This document shows positions 9,183-18,738 of a DNA stretch of 54,800 bases, piece after piece; within the stretch, counting starts at the first letter, position 1, and each line of letters opens with the position of its first letter. This stretch comes from an uncultured Lachnospiraceae bacterium (lineage in GTDB: Bacteria; Bacillota; Clostridia; Lachnospirales; Lachnospiraceae). A model generated the notes under the pieces. It was not told where the DNA came from. It did no database searches and saw only the letters and a program-made list of their open reading frames with translations. The translations under genes were made by a program, and so were the position numbers. Where the stretch lies: contig CADABQ010000028.1 in the NCBI GenBank assembly GCA_902786205.1, forward strand, positions 1-54,800, read 5' to 3'.

Positions 9183-10943
9183 CTACAAAGAAATATGCAA
9201 TTTTTGTAATTCCGCCTGTTCTTTAATGATGTTTTGTAATTCACCGATATCCGTTGCGTGGCTTTTTCTGTATTCCAGACTGTGGGATTTTATTCGCAGG
9301 ACCGTTTCATTTAACGCCCTCTCTTTTTCCTGTTTCGTTAATTCCTCACTTAAATCCCGATTAAACATGGATGCCACTTCGCTTTGTTCTTCCTTACTTT
9401 CAAACTGATTGATAATCTTAGCCGGATTTATCTCCTGTTTTTCCCTAAATTGTTGAAACAAAGCCTGTGCCACTATATGATATGGTTCTTCTTTAAAATC
9501 CTCTTCTGTAAGAAATGCACTAATCTTTTGAAACAATCCCTCTTCTTCAATCATCCATGTCAATAAAATCTTCTGTGCCTTTCGCAAACCATCTTCTTTC
9601 TTTTGATTACGTTGCTCCTGTTGCATTCGTCTTTCCATGTTAGGTGTGACAACCATCTGTGCACCATAATGATTTACCAACTTTTCCAAATCTGCATATG
9701 CTATATGATACATTCTTGCAATGGCCTCAATATAATTATCACGCTCTAACTTTTCTGTAAATTGTAGTAATTTTTTTGCTATTTCATTATAAAACTTTGT
9801 TTTTTGTTCCGGATCACTCAGATCAAACCCGCGCTCTAATACTTTTATTTCAAAATAAAAGCTGTTCATGGCCTCATCCAAACGTTGTTGAAATGCCTCT
9901 TTTCCTTGTGCTTTTATAAATTCATCCGGATCTTTGTATGGTTTTAGACTGACAACTTTTGCAGGTAATCCTACTTCTTTTAAAATTGGTATTGCTCGCA
10001 ATGCTGCTTTTATTCCAGCTTCATCACTATCATATAAAAGAAGCACCTGATCTGCAAATCGCTTTAATAAATTTGCCTGCAACCCGGTAAATGCCGTTCC
10101 CAAAGATGCCACAGCGTTGGAAAATCCCGCCTGATGCATGGCAATCACATCCATATATCCTTCACACAATATCATCGCACGACTACGTGACTGCCTTGCC
10201 AAATGTAATCCATATAAGTTACGGCTTTTGTCAAACGCCCTGGTTTCCGGTGAATTTAAATATTTTGGCTTTCCATCCCCCATTACTCTTCCACCAAAAC
10301 CAATTACTTTACTATTCATATCCATGATAGGAAACATAACACGATTCCAAAATTTGTCATTTACACCTCTTTTTTCATCTATGGTAAAAAGCCCTGTCTC
10401 TTTTAAAAGGTTATCTCCAAAACCTTTTTTCTTCATATATTGATATAAATCATCACTATATTTACTAGAAAATCCAAGTCCAAATTTTAAAATGGTTTCC
10501 TCCGATAATTCTCTATCTTTCAAATATGCAAGCGCCTTTTCTCCTTGCTTTGTATGAAGTTGGTATACATAATATTTTGCAGCTTCCTTATTTACTTCTA
10601 AAATACGATTTCGGATATCAGCCTGTCTCTTCGCTTCTGGTGTCATCTCTACCTTTGGTAATTGCACACCACTTCGTTCAGCCAAATATTGTACCGCTTC
10701 CACAAAAGAATAATTTTCATATTCCATCACAAAAGTAAATACATTGCCACCAACTCCACAGCCAAAACAATGATACATTTGTTTCATGCCACTAACAGAA
10801 AAGGATGGAGATTTTTCACTATGAAATGGACATAACCCCATATAATTGCTACCGGTTTTCTTTAATTTTACATAAGAAGAAATAACATCTACAATGTCAT
10901 TTCGCTGTCTTACTTCTTCGATTATTTCTTCCGGGTAAAACAT
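9183..10943 (-). CDS. dnaG: DNA primase DnaG
   Basis: The protein has 586 residues from the chosen start. The N-terminal CHC2 zinc-binding domain shows CPFHSEKSPSF and YHCFGCGVGG. The Toprim catalytic core includes ILCEGYMDVIAMHQAG and LLYDSDEAGIKA. The C-terminal helicase-interaction domain occupies roughly the last 150 residues. It makes RNA primers for lagging-strand synthesis together with DnaB/DnaC helicase. The open frame extends 28 codons upstream, but the ATG at 10943 has AAAGGAAG five bases before it and starts the conserved MFYPEEIIEEVR sequence, so it is preferred. It heads the dnaG-rpoD-trmK-nif3 cluster. Confidence 0.97.
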   Translation of the reverse strand: MFYPEEIIEEVRQRNDIVDVISSYVKLKKTGSNYMGLCPFHSEKSPSFSVSGMKQMYHCFGCGVGGNVFTFVMEYENYSFVEAVQYLAERSGVQLPKVEMTPEAKRQADIRNRILEVNKEAAKYYVYQLHTKQGEKALAYLKDRELSEETILKFGLGFSSKYSDDLYQYMKKKGFGDNLLKETGLFTIDEKRGVNDKFWNRVMFPIMDMNSKVIGFGGRVMGDGKPKYLNSPETRAFDKSRNLYGLHLARQSRSRAMILCEGYMDVIAMHQAGFSNAVASLGTAFTGLQANLLKRFADQVLLLYDSDEAGIKAALRAIPILKEVGLPAKVVSLKPYKDPDEFIKAQGKEAFQQRLDEAMNSFYFEIKVLERGFDLSDPEQKTKFYNEIAKKLLQFTEKLERDNYIEAIARMYHIAYADLEKLVNHYGAQMVVTPNMERRMQQEQRNQKKEDGLRKAQKILLTWMIEEEGLFQKISAFLTEEDFKEEPYHIVAQALFQQFREKQEINPAKIINQFESKEEQSEVASMFNRDLSEELTKQEKERALNETVLRIKSHSLEYRKSHATDIGELQNIIKEQAELQKLHISL

Positions 10944-11057
10944 ATTATCTTCCTTTCTATCTTCCTTGCCTTTTGAAAAGTCACCGATTATATTTGCACA
11001 TTTATTATTTATATCGGAACTTTTCATAAAATATTTTACTCAATCTCTATTATAACG

Positions 11058-11085
11058 AAAAAACGCCGCTTTTGCGACGTTTTTT
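11058..11085 (-). terminator. Symmetric intrinsic terminator between the amylopullulanase gene and dnaG
   Basis: AAAAAACG and CGTTTTTT arms with an inner CGC/GCG stem and a TTTT loop give a T6 tract on either strand. It ends the large amylase gene, whose stop lies ten bases away. Confidence 0.85.
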
Positions 11086-11095
11086 CTGAATTATT

Positions 11096-14000
11096 TTATT
11101 TTATCGTAACTTTTTTCTTTATTACTTTTTTCTGTCCATCACTTGTTTGAACTTGAATGGAAACAATACATTGTCCCTTCTTCTTTCCTTTTATAACACC
11201 GGAAGAAGATACGGTTGCAACGTTCTTATTTGATATACTATAAGTTATTTTCACACCTACCTGGGCAGATTGTAACTTCTTCATATTATCCTCATCAAAC
11301 GCTTTTACCTTTTGCATAGAAACGCTTGGCACTACAATAGAAATATTTGCTTTCTTTCCAACCTTTATCGTACTGTTTACAGATACTTTTACCTGTTGTG
11401 GTAATGTAGTAACTACTGCATCTGATGGCTTATTCTTCAATAATACATAATCACCACCCTGTGCAACATATAAAGTCACATAGCCGTCTTTTGTAACTTT
11501 TACACTACTATTTGCAAGCTGCTGTAATTTTGTTCCAGACACTCGATATACATAAACATTATTTCCGTATGCTATGTTGCTTTGTGTACTTAAGTCTACT
11601 TTTATCTTAGCATTTACCTGCAATGTTCCAGTATGTGCAAGAGAAAGCAACGCTCCATCAGCATTTTTCTTATCCTTTTTCAGAATTGCCTTTACCTGTG
11701 CATTTTCAGATGCATTGCTAACAGTTGCTTGCAAATCAATATCTTTCAGATTTGCTGCATTCACTGCTTGTAAATCTTTTGCAAAGAAGGTCCATGTAAT
11801 ATTGTTATTTCCTGTTTTTTCATTCTTACCATTTACAACTAATGTTGTTCCATTTTTTCTTGCCTGCATAAGATTTGCAATCATAACTTTGTCTGTTGCT
11901 TTACTATTTTCTGCAAATAATATAGCAGTTCCACCATCACTATTGGCTGGTATTGTTATTTCCACTTTTCCTTGTTTATTTACCGTATATTGCTTTCCAG
12001 AATATGCATCTGTAATAACTTTTCCTGCAAAATCTTTTACTATCAATGTCACATTTTTACTAGTATTTGCAATATTTAATGCAACTACAGCATTTTCGCC
12101 CTTATAAGAGCGCTCAAAAGCAATATATTTTTCTTTATCACTTCCTGCTACATAAGTTCGATTTCCCTTTGCAAACAGCTTACTATAATCATTTCTAATC
12201 TTCAATAATGTTTGGTAATGTGTAAGCATGGATTTTTCGGATGTATTCAAATTATCAAATTTCATATCATAACGATTTGTCTGATATGGATAATTGTTTT
12301 CTCCTGTCAATCCAATTTCCTCACCATAATAAATAACTGGCTGTCCTTTTGCAGTAATACTTAAAGAAGCTGCAACTTTTGAAAGTGAATCTGCCTTCTC
12401 AGACGCATCTTTTTCTTTTGCGTATTTCTTTTCTAATTTTGTTTTGAAACCTTCCTCATCATGAGAATTTAAAAAGCTACCAAATGTTCCTACATTATCC
12501 ATAGCGCTATTTCTTGTTTCAAATTGTGCTTCCATAGATTCTAAATTTCCATCTACAAACTTTTCAGCCATATCATTAAAACTAAAATCTAATAAAGAAT
12601 CCATTTTTCCATCATGCAACATGCCGAAATCATCGGATGGTGAAGCTCCATAATATTCTCCTATCATTTTGAATTTTGAAGAATACTCTGTCATGGCATT
12701 TTTAAATGCTGTCCATGTAGTCTGATCAACATGTTTTACCGTATCAACACGGAAATAATCAATCGTATTTCCCTTACTGGTCATACCTATTTCAGATACC
12801 CATGCTATCTGCCATGAAATCAATTTATTACGAACGTCTTCTCGTTCTGTTGCGAAATCAGGAAGTCCATCCTGTTCCCCTAAAATATCATTTCCATCAA
12901 TATTTTTATCACGATACATTCCTGCAAATTGACTCAACTCTTTTGTACCATAACCAGAATGATTTAATACAACATCAACCATGATACGAATTCCTCTTGC
13001 ATGTGCCTCATCAATTAATGTATGGAATTCATCCACTGTTCCTAAATGTTTATTCAATTTTTCAAAATTGCTTGCCCAGTATCCATGATATCCATAAGAT
13101 GGTACTTCTTTTCCATCCGCAGACGCTTTCTGTGGCTCTAATACATTTTCTACTACTGGAGTAATCCAAATCGTATTAATACCAAGATTTTTCAAGTAAT
13201 CCAGTTTTGAAGTTACACCCGCAAAATCTCCACCATGATAGCTACTGGTTCCCTTTAGATCATAATCTCCTACACCATATGCATCATTATTTGCCTTGTT
13301 TCCATCACAGAAACGGTCTGTAACCATAAAGTAAACAACAGATTCATCCCAGTCAAAGTCCTTATCATCCGTCTTAATTCTTTGTTTCACTGTAATATTT
13401 ACAGAACCCTTATGTGTTTTTCCATACTGGTCTTTTATATAAACCGGAATGGTCTTCTTTCCTACAGGCACACTATCCTTAACACCTACAGATAACGTCA
13501 TAAGTGTAGAATCAATTGCCGTTTTTGCATTTCCACCTAATGCAGTAAGATCTGCATAAGCTTCCTCAACCTTTACTTCAGGGTTATCTAAAGATACACC
13601 GATTAAAGTATTTTCTTCACAGGAAATGCTGCTATTTGTGCATGTAACTGCTACCTTTGTAGTTAAATCTTTATATTCCAAAATAGACTTTGTTCCTGCT
13701 GCATTTTTCTTACTATTGAATGCATCTAATACATTAATTGCTGCACCACTGGCTGGAGTTACATTATAAGAATACTCATAGGTACCGTTGATTGCATTCT
13801 TCAACGTATATTCATATCTTTCATTTTCCTTATTGTATGTCATATCAAAAGTTTTTCCTGCAACTTCCAGTTTTACAGATTTTAATGTATCTAATGTATC
13901 TGCTAAATACAAATCATCATCTCTATAATAGAATTTGATTTGCTTATTATCTGGATCTAATTCATATCCCTTATTGTATGGAACGTATTTTGCTTCTAAA

Positions 14001-16624
14001 GATCCCTGTTTTAATTTTACCTTGATGACTTTTTGATCAAGTGGAGTCTTTATGGAACGATCTCCTTCCATATCTTTTTCAATGCCTGTCCAATTGGCAT
14101 CCGTTGGAGTTCCACTTCGTAACAAATATCCCACATTTGTTGTATGCTCATCAATCGTAATCGTTGTTTGATACTTTCCATTTACTTCTGTAAATAAATT
14201 GGAAACTTCATTATAAGCAGCTGTTGCATTCCATGTATAGAAATTCCATCCCTTATAATCTTTTTCTGGTCTGTCATATTCTACAACAATATAACGTTTT
14301 ACACCTGTGTCAAACTCATCTGCATATTCTGAAAATGCTTTGCTTCCCTCTTGTAAGATCCAAAATTCTCCGCTTTCTTTGCCTTCCGGTAATGTAATTG
14401 CTCTTGTATCTTCCTGATAAGTCCATCCGCCTTTGGAACGTACAATTACATTGATTGCGTTTGTTGGGAAAGAATAAGTTGCAGTTGCCCATGTTCTTCC
14501 CTTGGAATCCTTATAGTTATCTTTATTAAATGCATATCCTGTATTATATGCCTTGCCTGACTGTTCCCAGATCCACATATCGCGGTCTGCATAGGTAGAA
14601 TTATCTTGTGCATAATAATGAATTGTGTAGGTATACATCTTTCCTACCACTTCAACAGAACAGGTAGAAGATACTTTTCCATCTGTAAGAATTAATTGAA
14701 CGGTATCTTCTTTATAATCTTCTGTAACCGAGAGAACCCCATCTTTTAAGGATACTCCTTCTTGTGTTTCATCTTTCAATTTATAAGTTACTTCTGTTTT
14801 TTCTGCCTTTTTCACATTGGCCGTATACTTTAAAACTTCTTTTGGTAATGTTACGCTTTTTCCTTTTTCAACCTGTAATGCAGTTTCAGGTGCAAACCCC
14901 GGAACGACAAAAGCACTATTTCCATCGCTTGCCCCACTCATTTTAGCGAGTGGATCTGCCATCCAGTTTGAACCATTCTGTACAAATTTGTATTGATATA
15001 ACCCTGGAGTTAAATTCTTTATTTCTACAGACCAAATACCCTTTCCATCCTTATCCATAGTCATTTTATCTACATCTTTTGTCCAACTGTTAAATTCTCC
15101 CGCTACACTCATGGTGCCAGATGTAAATTCCTTATTATAATACATGAATTTAACGGTTGAGCCATTCTCCATAACAACAGGACTATCTACTGTCAACGCA
15201 ATTTCATCCACGTTAGATTCCTTAAAGGTATTTTCCGTGTAGTTGCAAACATCTTCTACTACTACATCATCTTTTACTAATACATAACTATAGGTATCTT
15301 CTTTGTCGTAGAATTTAGCAGAGTACATACCGCCACCGCTAAAATCCGAATCTTCTTTCATATCCACGACTGTATATCCATATTCTTTTGCCGTTGTCTT
15401 TGTAACCTTATCTCCTGGTTTCAATACTTCTTTATTGGATGAAGATGTAGATTTGTAATAAACCTGTGCACCTTTTCCATCATATGGGTAATAAATTGTT
15501 ACCAATCCAATACTACTAATAACCGGATTGCGAACAAAAGCACCTGTTCCAGAATATAATGTAGTGGAATTTGGATCACCTAACTCTTTTCCCAATTCGC
15601 CTTTCTCTGTCATTTCATAAAAGTTGTAACGATACAAGCCCGGTGCCTTAATGGCTGCCGATGTTGCAACATATAAATAACTTCCATCTTTTAATTTTTC
15701 TACCGGCTCCGCTTTAATAACACTCTTTTTCTTTGTTGTTTTTACATTTCCACGAACTCCAATCGATGCGCCCGTAGTATTTGAAACATACTGAAATGTA
15801 ACGGTTCCATCTGCATTGTAAATCGGACTTTTCACATCAGAATTTTCTGAAGCTTCTGTTTTTACAGTAAGTTTGTGTGTTGTATCTGCAGGGTCCATTG
15901 TAATGGTAACATTACTCTTACTCTTTACAGTAAGTTCGTAATTTCCACCAGAGCCTTCACCGCCCCATGCTTTATTCCATGCAAAGTTTTCTGGGTCTTG
16001 TAATACTTTAAACGCATAATCTCCAGCCGGAACATCCTTTAAAACGATACTATAGGTACCATCCTCATTTTTTGTAAGTGGATACGTTGTATCTGTTGCA
16101 CTCCATTTTGCATTTGCAATATTACCTACTAAATAAAAAACGTCTTTCGTTTTTACATTCAATTCTGCTTCTTTTGCATCTTTATTTTTTACTGGATTTT
16201 CTGTATACCACTTACCATCCATATAGTATAAGTCTCCCTGATATTTTTTCATACCAGGTAAATATACACTACCATTTGTGTTTTGTTTTCCTGTTTCATC
16301 TAAGAACTGGAAACCTTCTACACTACCTTGCAGATTAAGTCCATACCAATCTTCTCCCTCAGTTTCTGTTTCTGATTCCAAAGGATAACGTTTCACATTC
16401 CAATCCGCAAAATCTTCCTCTTTTGTGGAAACAGTTGCTGTTCCTGGTTGCCAATACTGCATATACACTTTACCTGCATATGCCTTATCTTTGTCATAGA
16501 AATGAATATTAACATTCATTCCTTCTGCTGCCTTGATAATCTGACCATTTGGCAACAGTGTAATAACCATTGCAATTAGCAAAATTGCACTGATTATTGA
16601 TTTCAATTTTTTACTTACCTTCAT
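11096..16624 (-). CDS. Secreted multidomain GH13 amylase/amylopullulanase
   Basis: This is a 1842-residue extracellular enzyme. A signal peptide (about residues 1-32) ends near IIKAAEG. Several beta-sandwich modules follow: one near 35-150, a pullulanase-X25-like module near 155-255, a CBM48-like module near 485-570 (VAGEFNSW) and two CBM41-like repeats near 665-760 and 775-880. The GH13 barrel spans about 1090-1480 and shows DVVLNHSG, YFRVDTVKH (Asp nucleophile), MIGEYYG (acid/base Glu) and LNSHDEEGF. A C-terminal BIG2-like Ig domain lies near 1735-1842. The type I pullulanase motif YNWGYDP is absent; GYHGYW in its place fits an alpha-amylase or type II amylopullulanase. No LPXTG or dockerin is seen. 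It would degrade starch outside the cell. Exact bond specificity is uncertain. Confidence 0.9.
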   Translation of the reverse strand: MKVSKKLKSIISAILLIAMVITLLPNGQIIKAAEGMNVNIHFYDKDKAYAGKVYMQYWQPGTATVSTKEEDFADWNVKRYPLESETETEGEDWYGLNLQGSVEGFQFLDETGKQNTNGSVYLPGMKKYQGDLYYMDGKWYTENPVKNKDAKEAELNVKTKDVFYLVGNIANAKWSATDTTYPLTKNEDGTYSIVLKDVPAGDYAFKVLQDPENFAWNKAWGGEGSGGNYELTVKSKSNVTITMDPADTTHKLTVKTEASENSDVKSPIYNADGTVTFQYVSNTTGASIGVRGNVKTTKKKSVIKAEPVEKLKDGSYLYVATSAAIKAPGLYRYNFYEMTEKGELGKELGDPNSTTLYSGTGAFVRNPVISSIGLVTIYYPYDGKGAQVYYKSTSSSNKEVLKPGDKVTKTTAKEYGYTVVDMKEDSDFSGGGMYSAKFYDKEDTYSYVLVKDDVVVEDVCNYTENTFKESNVDEIALTVDSPVVMENGSTVKFMYYNKEFTSGTMSVAGEFNSWTKDVDKMTMDKDGKGIWSVEIKNLTPGLYQYKFVQNGSNWMADPLAKMSGASDGNSAFVVPGFAPETALQVEKGKSVTLPKEVLKYTANVKKAEKTEVTYKLKDETQEGVSLKDGVLSVTEDYKEDTVQLILTDGKVSSTCSVEVVGKMYTYTIHYYAQDNSTYADRDMWIWEQSGKAYNTGYAFNKDNYKDSKGRTWATATYSFPTNAINVIVRSKGGWTYQEDTRAITLPEGKESGEFWILQEGSKAFSEYADEFDTGVKRYIVVEYDRPEKDYKGWNFYTWNATAAYNEVSNLFTEVNGKYQTTITIDEHTTNVGYLLRSGTPTDANWTGIEKDMEGDRSIKTPLDQKVIKVKLKQGSLEAKYVPYNKGYELDPDNKQIKFYYRDDDLYLADTLDTLKSVKLEVAGKTFDMTYNKENERYEYTLKNAINGTYEYSYNVTPASGAAINVLDAFNSKKNAAGTKSILEYKDLTTKVAVTCTNSSISCEENTLIGVSLDNPEVKVEEAYADLTALGGNAKTAIDSTLMTLSVGVKDSVPVGKKTIPVYIKDQYGKTHKGSVNITVKQRIKTDDKDFDWDESVVYFMVTDRFCDGNKANNDAYGVGDYDLKGTSSYHGGDFAGVTSKLDYLKNLGINTIWITPVVENVLEPQKASADGKEVPSYGYHGYWASNFEKLNKHLGTVDEFHTLIDEAHARGIRIMVDVVLNHSGYGTKELSQFAGMYRDKNIDGNDILGEQDGLPDFATEREDVRNKLISWQIAWVSEIGMTSKGNTIDYFRVDTVKHVDQTTWTAFKNAMTEYSSKFKMIGEYYGASPSDDFGMLHDGKMDSLLDFSFNDMAEKFVDGNLESMEAQFETRNSAMDNVGTFGSFLNSHDEEGFKTKLEKKYAKEKDASEKADSLSKVAASLSITAKGQPVIYYGEEIGLTGENNYPYQTNRYDMKFDNLNTSEKSMLTHYQTLLKIRNDYSKLFAKGNRTYVAGSDKEKYIAFERSYKGENAVVALNIANTSKNVTLIVKDFAGKVITDAYSGKQYTVNKQGKVEITIPANSDGGTAILFAENSKATDKVMIANLMQARKNGTTLVVNGKNEKTGNNNITWTFFAKDLQAVNAANLKDIDLQATVSNASENAQVKAILKKDKKNADGALLSLAHTGTLQVNAKIKVDLSTQSNIAYGNNVYVYRVSGTKLQQLANSSVKVTKDGYVTLYVAQGGDYVLLKNKPSDAVVTTLPQQVKVSVNSTIKVGKKANISIVVPSVSMQKVKAFDEDNMKKLQSAQVGVKITYSISNKNVATVSSSGVIKGKKKGQCIVSIQVQTSDGQKKVIKKKVTIK

Positions 16625-16742
16625 TGCCTTCTCCTTTCCTTTTAAAGCGCGACGAAAATTTTTTCACACTGCTTTTATTATAACATTATCCACAATAAAA
16701 GAAAAATCAAATTTCGATTACTTTTTTTGTTTATTTTATACA

Positions 16743-16780
16743 AGAAAAAAAACGGTTTGACGTAAAATCGTCAAACCGTG
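16743..16780 (-). terminator. Intrinsic terminator after queH
   Basis: An 11-base perfect stem (ACGGTTTGACG with CGTCAAACCGT, loop of six) is followed on the minus strand by a T8 tract. It lies 20 bases beyond the queH stop and isolates the amylase gene downstream. Confidence 0.9.
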
Positions 16781-16800
16781 AACTGTGCTATTCCAGATTA

Positions 16801-17448
16801 CTACTTTCTATTCTCTTGTTCTATCTTTTCTTTCTCTCGTTGTCGTTTTGAAAAAATACAACCGCAATAATCCTGTCGGTATAACGCATATTCCTTGGAT
16901 AATTGTATGGATTGCTTATATCCTTCTTTCTTTTTAAAATCGGAATATAAATACGAAACTTCCCATTCCCTGCTAAGTTTCTCTCCTATTTCATTCAATT
17001 TTTGTGCATTCTTCAAAGGACTAATGGAAAGCGTAGTGGTAAAATAATCAAAATTTTGTTCTTTTGCTATCCTCGCTGCTTCTTTTAATCGTAATTCATA
17101 ACAGTGGAAGCAACGCTCCCCACCTTCTGGCAAATTTTCATACCCTCTGGTAATTTCAAAAAAACGCTCCGGTTCATATGTGCCTTCCTGAAACTGCACC
17201 GGGTATTTCGAGGGATACATTGCAATAAAACGCTTCTGTTCCTCTACTCTTTTCTGATACTCTTCTTTATCTGTAATATTCGGATTATAATAAAATATAG
17301 TGATATGAAAATAATCCGATAAATAAGCAATACAATAACTGCTGCATGGTGCGCAACAACTATGTAACAACAGTGTAGGAACTTTCTCCTCTTTTTGATT
17401 TTGTAAAATAATTTTTTCTAATTCTTTTTGATAATTTTTTTTATTCAT
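16801..17448 (-). CDS. queH: Epoxyqueuosine reductase QueH
   Basis: The 215-residue protein matches the QueH (DUF208) family. It has the Cys-rich motif LLHSCCAPCSS (about residues 27-37), RCFHCYELRL (about 111-120) and YRQDYCGCIFS near the C-terminus. These cysteines bind the iron-sulfur cluster and a further metal. QueH catalyses the final step of queuosine synthesis, reducing epoxyqueuosine in the tRNA anticodon wobble position, as a non-orthologous alternative to QueG. No other queuosine genes are in the window. It starts four bases after the stop of the cohesin-like gene and so is in its operon, an odd partnership with surface proteins. Confidence 0.93.
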   Translation of the reverse strand: MNKKNYQKELEKIILQNQKEEKVPTLLLHSCCAPCSSYCIAYLSDYFHITIFYYNPNITDKEEYQKRVEEQKRFIAMYPSKYPVQFQEGTYEPERFFEITRGYENLPEGGERCFHCYELRLKEAARIAKEQNFDYFTTTLSISPLKNAQKLNEIGEKLSREWEVSYLYSDFKKKEGYKQSIQLSKEYALYRQDYCGCIFSKRQREKEKIEQENRK

Positions 17449-17452
17449 TCAA

Positions 17453-18712
17453 TCAATCCCTGTCCCAAATGTCATCTTCTTGTTCCGTTCTTTCTTCCTC
17501 ATATGTATCCTCGTAATAATACATCTGCCGTTTTTTCAAATGATGGTTTCGAAGCACTAATACCAAAATCACACCAGCCATGAGCAATACAACCCAACAT
17601 AATATACCGTTCACTTCTACATCCTGTTTTTCCGTTGCTGTCTCCTCTTCTGTTGCTCTATAACGTTGCAATGTTTTATCTATACGATCTAATTTGTAAA
17701 ATTGTGCTTCCTGTTCTCCAACCTTTCCATAAACTAATACTGGTTCTAGTTTTTGCCCATTTTCTTTTACATAAACCGTCAACTTTGTACCATTTATTAT
17801 TTCAGAACTTTCTTTATATCCTGTAGGTATAACAGAAGAAGATGGTACAGACATAATCTCAAGATCTATTGCAGTTTTTAAGTGTTGTACTTCTCCATCC
17901 TGATACAGTACTAATTTATCCTCTGCATTTTCATTTTCTGTAACATTAGTATCCGGTTGATCTGTAGATGTTACATCTTCTGTTTGTTCTGCCGATTTCT
18001 TTATCACAATCGTATATGTTTTGCTATTTCCGTTTTTAGAAGAGACAAGTATCGTAGCAATATTTTCCCCCTCTTTTAAATTATCATTTCCAACAATTTC
18101 TACAATATCTGTCTTTCTTCTTGTTTTCGTATCAAAAAAGACCATATCCGTTTGTGCTGAAACGTCTAATGTATAATTTGTTATATTGGCCTGAAAATCA
18201 GGAAGTAATTTTCCCTCGTTTACTTTTAACGAAACAAGACCAACATTAGAACTTACTGTTTTCTTTTTTTTCTCAGAAACATGTATTTGCAGCGAGTTTT
18301 TTGAAACTGACATTTGTTCTTTTGTCGTCGAAGCATACATGTACACATCATCACTAATATATACTTGCGTATCTCCCTGTTGCAGTGCTTTAAAAGTAAC
18401 ATGGTATTCTCGTATCTGTTTGTTTCCTTTTTTCATGTCACTGATTTGTATCAAACCATCACTACCACTTACGTGTTTTCCTGTATCCACCAATTCCAAC
18501 ATTGATGTATCATATGCAATATACGTCTGAAAACCTCCCACACCTGCGGAGGATTGTGCTGTGATTGTTACAACAAAACTTTCTCCTTCTTCAATATCAT
18601 CACTTGCTACAGAAAAAGCAACCGATGCGCTGGCTGCATAGATTGCTTCCCCATGTAGAAATGAGAACAACAAAACCAGAGAACTTAATATAATTCCTAG
18701 TCTATATCTCAT
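17453..18712 (-). CDS. Surface protein with cohesin-like and cadherin-like domains and a C-terminal membrane anchor
   Basis: This is a 419-residue type I membrane protein. A signal peptide (residues 1-26) ends AIYAAS. Residues about 27-148 resemble a cohesin/CBM2-CBM3-like jelly roll (VGGFQTYIAYDTSMLEL). Residues about 158-240 match the cadherin-like beta-sandwich family common in clostridial surface proteins (LKVNEGKLLPDFQANITNYTL). A Thr/Glu linker and another extracellular stretch follow, then a hydrophobic segment near 372-390 and a charged cytoplasmic tail. Cohesin-like folds bind dockerins or polymers, but no dockerin is visible in this window, so the ligand is unknown. It is co-transcribed with an SH3b protein upstream and queH downstream. 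Confidence 0.75.
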   Translation of the reverse strand: MRYRLGIILSSLVLLFSFLHGEAIYAASASVAFSVASDDIEEGESFVVTITAQSSAGVGGFQTYIAYDTSMLELVDTGKHVSGSDGLIQISDMKKGNKQIREYHVTFKALQQGDTQVYISDDVYMYASTTKEQMSVSKNSLQIHVSEKKKKTVSSNVGLVSLKVNEGKLLPDFQANITNYTLDVSAQTDMVFFDTKTRRKTDIVEIVGNDNLKEGENIATILVSSKNGNSKTYTIVIKKSAEQTEDVTSTDQPDTNVTENENAEDKLVLYQDGEVQHLKTAIDLEIMSVPSSSVIPTGYKESSEIINGTKLTVYVKENGQKLEPVLVYGKVGEQEAQFYKLDRIDKTLQRYRATEEETATEKQDVEVNGILCWVVLLMAGVILVLVLRNHHLKKRQMYYYEDTYEEERTEQEDDIWDRD

Positions 18713-18738
18713 ATCCTTTTCCTCTATATTTTCACGAA

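Noticed and set aside
10944..11027. Extended N-terminus of DnaG
   Set aside because: The extra 28 codons have no family similarity, whereas the internal ATG has a strong ribosome-binding site and starts the conserved primase sequence.
11574..12107. Plus-strand open frame of 177 codons inside the amylopullulanase gene
   Set aside because: It is antisense to a strongly conserved secreted enzyme, has no ribosome-binding site and has the hydrophobic composition expected of a shadow frame.
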